NCBI RefSeq assembly: GCF_000003605.2
Contig: NW_003137829.1
Span: 269,579 to 281,718 of the forward strand
Length of the DNA: 12,140 bases
Direction: 5' to 3'
Source: Saccoglossus kowalevskii
Lineage: Eukaryota; Hemichordata; Enteropneusta; Harrimaniidae
Below, in pieces: positions 7,480 through 12,140 of the stretch. The notes below the pieces were generated by a model, which saw only the letters and a program-made list of their open reading frames with translations, searched no databases and had not been told where the DNA came from. The number at the start of each line of letters is the position of its first letter. Position 1 is the first letter of the stretch. The translations under genes were made by a program, and so were the position numbers.

Positions 7480-7577
7480 GGGCGTTTAACCGAGGATGTC
7501 CCCAACATGTAACTTTTGTGAAAACAGGGGGGTGGGCGCTTGCCCAGGGAGGGGCGCGTGCCCGGGGTAATACGGTA
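7480..7577 (+). repeat. Right terminal region with three GGGCG motifs
   Basis: GGGCGTTTAACC (7480-7491), GGGCGCTTGCCC (7534-7545) and GGGCGCGTGCCC (7552-7563) lie in the same orientation, the last merging into the terminal repeat. The segment around 7528-7545 also matches the left-side segment 5929-5946 in direct orientation. The repeated motif next to the terminus is typical of transposase recognition sites (inference). Confidence 0.6.
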
Positions 7578-8401
7578 CCTCTGTGTAATTTACAATATAT
7601 CTGCATTAACTTTCACTGTGAAGGACAATATGGGAGTTGAATTAAATGACTGGTAAAAGCAGGCTGGTCAAATTCTGCGAAATAGTAGTTAGAATTTCTA
7701 GATACGCAATTGACATATTGTGAGATATCAAGTGATATTTCCAGAAATGTAGTTAGAATTGAAGCAAAGGAGTGGCATATTAATCCATGAAACATACTCA
7801 CACATATCCGTACATATCATCCTGTCTTATTGTGTGTGGGCAAAGCTGTCATGCACACAATCGGAAAAATATGTTATTACTGTAAATAATTATGAACAAT
7901 AAAAACGGAAATTTAGAAAAACTATGAAATATTAATAAGGAAAATATGTGATTTGCTGTACAGTTCCCAGAAAAGTTCCAGAAGTACATACGAGTCGTCA
8001 AAACGTACAGTTTGGTGACAGTTGGAAATGATACCAAGATTTAAAGCGCGGTGGTCGTCGCGCAGCGAGTGTTCGAATTTCATGTAAATAAACAATGTAT
8101 TTTACACGCGTTGTATACGTCTCTATAAGTCCCATATCGAACAGGACGCGGCACAACGACTGCCGTCCTTTAACAATTCCATGAGAATATCGCAACGTTC
8201 TTTTAACACATGAAACAGATGTGCATTGGTCGAATTTTGTATAGTTTCAATAGGCATACAAGCACCTGTATATATTTTGACAATAAACTCCTCATTCACA
8301 TTGTGCAAATACAAACAAGACATGAAACCTTCTTGATAGTAACAAGTAAGTGTTGTATAAACTCAAATGAAAAGTCTGGAGTCACAGTGAATACTTCTAG
8401 C
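7578..8401. other. Non-coding DNA right of the HIRAN element
   Basis: No gene was identified. Small features only: an 8-bp hairpin ATTGTGTG/CACACAAT at 7829-7861 and two copies of GTAGTTAGAATT near 7686 and 7750. Around 8048-8083 a tRNA-like fragment (GGTGGTC ... GTTCGAATTTC) is too short to be a tRNA gene. Overlapping short minus-strand frames at 7998-8323 show no domain. Confidence 0.4.
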
Positions 8402-8435
8402 GAGTCACCCCTCTAAAAGAGTCACCCCTCTAAAA
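8402..8435. repeat. 17-bp perfect tandem duplication
   Basis: GAGTCACCCCTCTAAAA occurs at 8402-8418 and again, unchanged, at 8419-8435. The lack of divergence suggests a recent slippage duplication. Confidence 0.9.
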
Positions 8436-9319
8436 ACGTCATTACTGTGCCAATGACATTGAACTTTGCTCTTCCATAAAGCAGCAGTTTCTATCTTCAA
8501 ATAATCAAACCTTGATACCCTGGCTAAGCATGTCCATTGTTTCACAACGACTGTCCCAAGGGATTTTCGTCTTCTCAATTTCTCAAGATAACCGTCCCAA
8601 GGTTGTTTTGTTTACTAGAAGGACATGTCTTTTGGCAGAATTTCTTGTATTAATTTCCATTGCACAAACAAGTAGCAAATAATGTTACTGAAGCACAGAA
8701 TTTGCATGATTTTTTCTCCCCGGCCATTCACACAAACTGCAAACGAAGTCTTTCACCTTTCCAGTTGTTGACACTTTGCAACCGCCTTGATGGATGTATT
8801 TTGACTCTTGATTCTGACCTTGCATTCCGGCTAAATTTACTGCCCTTTCATACCAGTTCAATTTCCTTTAATTATTACATCCAAATTTCATGATATTTAA
8901 TATTTAAAACCAACCTTTATTTCACAGTCACTTTAGTTTTCACTTTTCTAAAATTATTTTACAGATTCAAAGACTTTTCACTCCCATCATGCAATCTCCC
9001 ATAGTACTTCCGCAGACACAGTGGCGATCGCCAACATATCTACAAATAACCTCGCTCTCAGGAGCTGAGGAATGACATCCAATCTGTACCACTCTTAGCT
9101 GAATCAATCTCTTTCTAGTTCAATCGAGCAAAGTTTTTAAAACTATGAAGCAAGAATCATTCCATCTTCCTCATCGCCAGATAATTGTTGGGTTTTTACG
9201 AAAGACACTATTGCAATGTGCAATGCTACTTACATACAATTACTACATAAATGGGATGGGTTTTCTTGACTGACAAAGTTTAAAAAAATATGTCTCCTGC
9301 AAAACTAAGCTGTTTACAA
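8436..9319. other. Non-coding DNA, no gene seen
   Basis: A 77-codon plus-strand frame at 8660-8893 has no recognisable domain and no supporting context. The word GTCCCAAGG occurs twice (about 8552 and 8593). Nothing else could be supported. Confidence 0.4.
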
Positions 9320-9478
9320 TACTGTAAAATAATTATTTTGCTATTTGCTATATACCTTTTTTCCCATATTTTACATTCAACTCATCAAAAAGCAGTGAAA
9401 ATAAACTCCAATACAAAATACCCAAATAGTCTTTTCAGCAAAAATTAATTCCAGCTAAAATAAAAGTATTTCACAGTA
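9320..9478 (+). mobile_element. TA-flanked MITE, copy A
   Basis: The left end TACTGTAAAAT (9320-9330) is the inverted counterpart of the right end at 9468-9478, whose complement reads TACTGTGAAAT. The interior 9354-9478 aligns with the reverse complement of 9530-9647, sharing blocks such as CCTTTTTTCCCATATTTTAC and CATTCAACT. Relative to copy B it lacks about 40 bp near the left end. At 159 bp it is non-coding. The TA boundaries fit a Tc1/mariner-type target (inference). Confidence 0.75.
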
Positions 9479-9529
9479 ACCTTGTAAATATACATATACA
9501 AGCACCATAAACAGAAACTTGTCTAAACT

Positions 9530-9723
9530 GCTGTAAAATACTTTAGCTGGTATTAATTTTCACTGAATATACTTTTCGGGTATTTTGGATGGAATGTATT
9601 TTTACTGATTTTTGACAAGTTGAATGTAAAATATAGGAAAAAAGGTATTTTCGCTGGATTTTATTTTCACTGAACAAAAATAGTGAAAATTAATTCCAAG
9701 CGAAAATAAAGTATTCCACAGTA
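9530..9723 (-). mobile_element. TA-flanked MITE, copy B, inverted relative to copy A
   Basis: The ends are CTGTAAAATACTTT from 9531 and, on the minus strand from 9723, TACTGTGGAATACTTT. Both arms continue to an AATTAATTTTCACT block, giving inverted termini of about 40 bp. The left boundary has TG where TA is expected, probably a point mutation. The body matches copy A in the opposite orientation, 51 bp away. Length is 194 bp. The short minus-strand frame at 9602-9850 crosses it and is not a gene. Confidence 0.75.
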
Positions 9724-10599
9724 AACAACATTTTTCTTTCACTAAAGACTTTTGAAAAAACATGTGTATAAATTGAAGGCCTTGGCAAACTAAACAACTT
9801 TCTTTAGCCCCTTGTGTATCTAGATTTAGACATATTTGTTTAAAATGCAAAAGATTTTAGGTATAAGAAAAAATATAAAGAGACAGCAGGATAGGTTCAC
9901 AAGAAGGCTACTGACCATTAAAGTAATATCAGGCTAATCAGCTGCATGGCATACACATACACACATGGAATAACAGCATTGATGACATTGTTAGCATTAA
10001 CACTGCCGTCGCCTTCTCATCATACTCAGATCATACCTATCATTCTACACTGGACACATAAGAGCATCCCTAAGATGTGCTGGTAAATAGCACAAGGCTC
10101 CCTAGGGCATTAGATATTTGTTGAACACTGGTAGGATACTGGAAGTACGGTACCTTTGAACATTTTGAGGCCATGTAAACTTAGCTATCACAGACAAAAT
10201 CGCACTCTCAGTGAACAACGACTGAGTCTACAAAGAGTTGATTACAAAATAAACTGGAATTTTCAGAGTTCAATGACAATGTAATTTAAAATGGAACTAG
10301 GCGTGACAAGTGAGATGCAGAAGAAAATTCGAATTAATTGCAAAAAAATGTTGGTATACAACCAAGCTCAGATTTGATTTCGTGAATTGAAATTAAAATA
10401 AAATAAGAATATAAAATTACAAACTAGACTCTGAAAATACATGTACCAATCTACTTACCGGTAACTATAAATGCATATGATACTAATTTGCTCAACTGAA
10501 ATCAAATTCATTAGTGAGAGGTTAATTTAAAAAAATAAAAATCACTGATAGATGTTCAAAAATGGAACCAAATCGGCGTAGGAAAATTTGGCTTTCTGT
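9724..10599. other. AT-rich non-coding DNA, no gene seen
   Basis: No coding segment, RNA gene or repeat family member was recognised. A 10-bp palindrome TTACCGGTAA near 10456 is the only short symmetric site noted. Confidence 0.45.
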
Positions 10600-10659
10600 T
10601 TATGACAAGAATTTTTTGATTTGGTGAGCAACATTTTGCTCATCAAGTTTTGTTCATAA
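10600..10659. repeat. Imperfect 60-bp foldback
   Basis: The core is a perfect 7-bp stem TGAGCAA (10625-10631) and TTGCTCA (10636-10642) with a 4-nt loop. Outer arms TTATGACAAGAA (from 10600) and the complement of GTTCATAA (to about 10658) extend it imperfectly. It may be the remnant of a small foldback element or a chance hairpin. Confidence 0.5.
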
Positions 10660-11140
10660 CTTATCTAACCACAACCAAATCAACCACTGCTGAATATTCA
10701 CCATTTAAAAAAACAATTTCCCAAAATCTTAATTTGAAATTTGAAATTTAATGAATTACGAGCATGGGTAAGGTACTATGTGACCTTAAATTCTTATTGT
10801 GGAGTGAAACCTATAATTTTAACTAGAATACACAAATGTTTCTACATGATGGATGATCTGCCAGATCTCAATGGTAGTTGACACCAGAGGGCATACTTTA
10901 TAGAACCTTGAAGAGGGAAAAGCAAATATTTTGTGTGTGCAAACAAAATTCAACTCTGCCTAACTACAACCATGTAAACAATACCATTGTTCAGTTCTCT
11001 GGTTCTGTGACTGGGCACAATAGAACCAAATGATCCCTGAATTTCTAGTGTCATGGGATGGAAAAGACACAAATGATAAAACACAAAACTTTTTTTTCTC
11101 ACCATTTTGACCAACAAGCACATTTGGATATTTAGAAAAG
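10660..11140. other. AT-rich non-coding DNA, no gene seen
   Basis: Contains a short AATTTGAAATTTGAAATTTAA slippage tract near 10732. The 70-codon minus-strand frame at 10960-11172 has no recognisable domain and runs into a MITE. Confidence 0.4.
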
Positions 11141-11272
11141 TACTGTAAACAGTGAAAAATTGTAAAATTCATAAAAGTATCAGTGACTATTATGAAATTT
11201 TGTTTTCACAATTGCCAGAAAATCATCAAATTGTTAAAATATATAGTAGTGAAAATTAAGCATTTTACAGTA
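11141..11272. mobile_element. 132-bp TA-flanked MITE
   Basis: Left end TACTGTAAACAGTGAAAAAT (11141-11160). The right end, read on the minus strand from 11272, starts TACTGTAAAATGCTTAATTT. The perfect terminal match is nine bases (TACTGTAAA); beyond it the match is loose, through GTGAAAA-type blocks. It shares the terminal motif and the gaaaatta/taattttc blocks with the elements at 1111, 9320 and 9530. It probably belongs to the same group, with a different interior. Confidence 0.55.
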
Positions 11273-12140
11273 TACATATTAAGTTGATTGAATGATCATC
11301 AGTAATGGTTGTTGTACATCAGTGTGTCCTCTAAGCCAATATGTCGTGTTACTGTCGCACACCAGTGTTGGAATGGTTTTAATGTCATTCAACAGCAAGA
11401 TCATTTTTACATTCTATCGTAACTAAATTTGCGCATCATGCAAATATTTGAATACTCTTTATAATTTTTACCATATTAATTTCTAATTTTTGGCCAAATA
11501 GAAGGAAGTTGGTATTGCTTAGAAATTTTTATCAAAAATTTGAGTGTCAAAAATACATTGTACATTTGTATATCGCAAGAAGGCTCCACAAGTTGCCAAT
11601 AGCAACAAAAAGGCTAAACCTTCTACAAGACTGCTATAAAGATCGTGACATTCACAATTAACGGGAGTTAGTTTCTATATTGGATGGTCAAATCAAATAC
11701 AACATAGAAATCGGGTAAATAGAATATGTAGTAGTGGATGTTTGATATTTGCGGAACAAATATGAACAATATAGGCACTCAGAAGTTGTCCTTGATAGAC
11801 CCCCAATTTTGTGTTAACTACAAAAGAATCCGTGACTTTGAATACACATAGTTGATCAACTTTTTGGACAACTTCCTAATGAGAGAACCCAGCCCATTTG
11901 AATTAGCACACTAAATGATGAGCACACTAGACCAACACATTTAAGGTAGCGAAAACGATAAAACAGTAATACTGGTAGTTTAATTGTCATTAGAGCTTTC
12001 CCCTACTGAGCATGCAGCTTTGGCATTGCACAGTGTTTTCAGAAAGCTGAGATATAGAAGAATACAATCGTGTCTGTTTTGAGTTCATATTTACACAAGT
12101 TACGAATGTTTTTTCCTTAATGATGACCAAAGTCAATGAT
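11273..12140. other. AT-rich non-coding DNA, no gene seen
   Basis: No gene or repeat family was recognised. A 10-bp inverted pair GAAGTTGTCC (11782-11791) and GGACAACTTC (11866-11875) encloses a palindrome GTTGATCAAC (11851-11860); it is too weak to call an element. Confidence 0.45.

Larger units (their letters stand above)
5871..7577. mobile_element. 1.7-kb inverted-repeat element carrying a HIRAN gene
   Basis: The left end (5871-5896) and right end (7552-7577, read on the minus strand) match over 26 bp: both start TACCGTATTACCC and end GCACGCGCCC, with three mismatches between. Subterminal GC-rich motifs of the form GGGCGCNTNCCC occur on both sides. The outermost bases at both ends are TA, so either TA belongs to the repeat or it is a TA target duplication with CCGTATTACCC as the true terminus. 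Length is 1707 bp, or about 1297 bp without the nested insert at 6731-7132. The cargo is one HIRAN-domain gene; no transposase was recognised. The element therefore looks non-autonomous, or is a derivative of a larger transposon that encodes HIRAN as an accessory protein. The superfamily is unassigned. Confidence 0.75.

Noticed and set aside
8048-8083. tRNA- or SINE-like fragment with GGTGGTC and GTTCGAATTTC
   Set aside because: The A-box-like and B-box-like parts are too close together for a tRNA, no cloverleaf can be drawn, and no SINE body or tail follows.
8660-8893. 77-codon plus-strand frame
   Set aside because: No domain, signal peptide or splice context could be recognised; this length is expected by chance.

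Overview
The window looks like AT-rich, non-coding nuclear DNA of a metazoan, most likely a marine invertebrate. It has no operon structure, no rRNA or recognisable tRNA gene, and no long open frame outside tandem repeats. It is dense in short inverted-repeat transposons (MITEs), minisatellites and small palindromes. Several MITEs end in TACTGTGAAAT/TACTGTAAAAT and contain attttcac/gaaaatta blocks. This style is, from general knowledge, common in molluscs and other lophotrochozoans, but the clade cannot be fixed from the sequence.

Layout. 1-1110: a GC-rich cluster of CCGCGG palindromes (187-292) in AT-rich DNA, a (TCA)6 tract and a small foldback at 807-833. 1111-1316: a TA-flanked MITE. 1975-2664: a 29-bp minisatellite with 14 clean units and a decayed flank. 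2707-3034: a second, unrelated tandem array with a 43-bp monomer and a 104-bp higher-order form. 3421-3719: a MITE with TTAA ends. 4168-4573: a MITE with 27-bp perfect terminal arms. 5871-7577: a 1.7-kb element with 26-bp inverted ends and repeated subterminal GGGCGC motifs. It carries the only recognisable protein-coding sequence here, a stand-alone HIRAN-domain gene. 9320-9478 and 9530-9723: two copies of one MITE family, head to head. 11141-11272: another TA-flanked MITE. The DNA between these shows nothing I can assign; it may be intron or intergenic.

The central result is a nested insertion. The HIRAN gene (start 6506, stop 7315-7317) is split by a 402-bp element (6731-7132) with perfect 15-bp terminal inverted repeats and a perfect 8-bp target duplication, CTCCCGTT. 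Removing the insert plus one copy of the duplication joins the two halves in frame, giving a 133-codon HIRAN protein with both the N-terminal core and the C-terminal part of the domain. A HIRAN gene riding inside an inverted-repeat element, then broken by a second transposon of a different target-site class, is the observation most worth following up. There is no visible transposase, so both elements appear non-autonomous.
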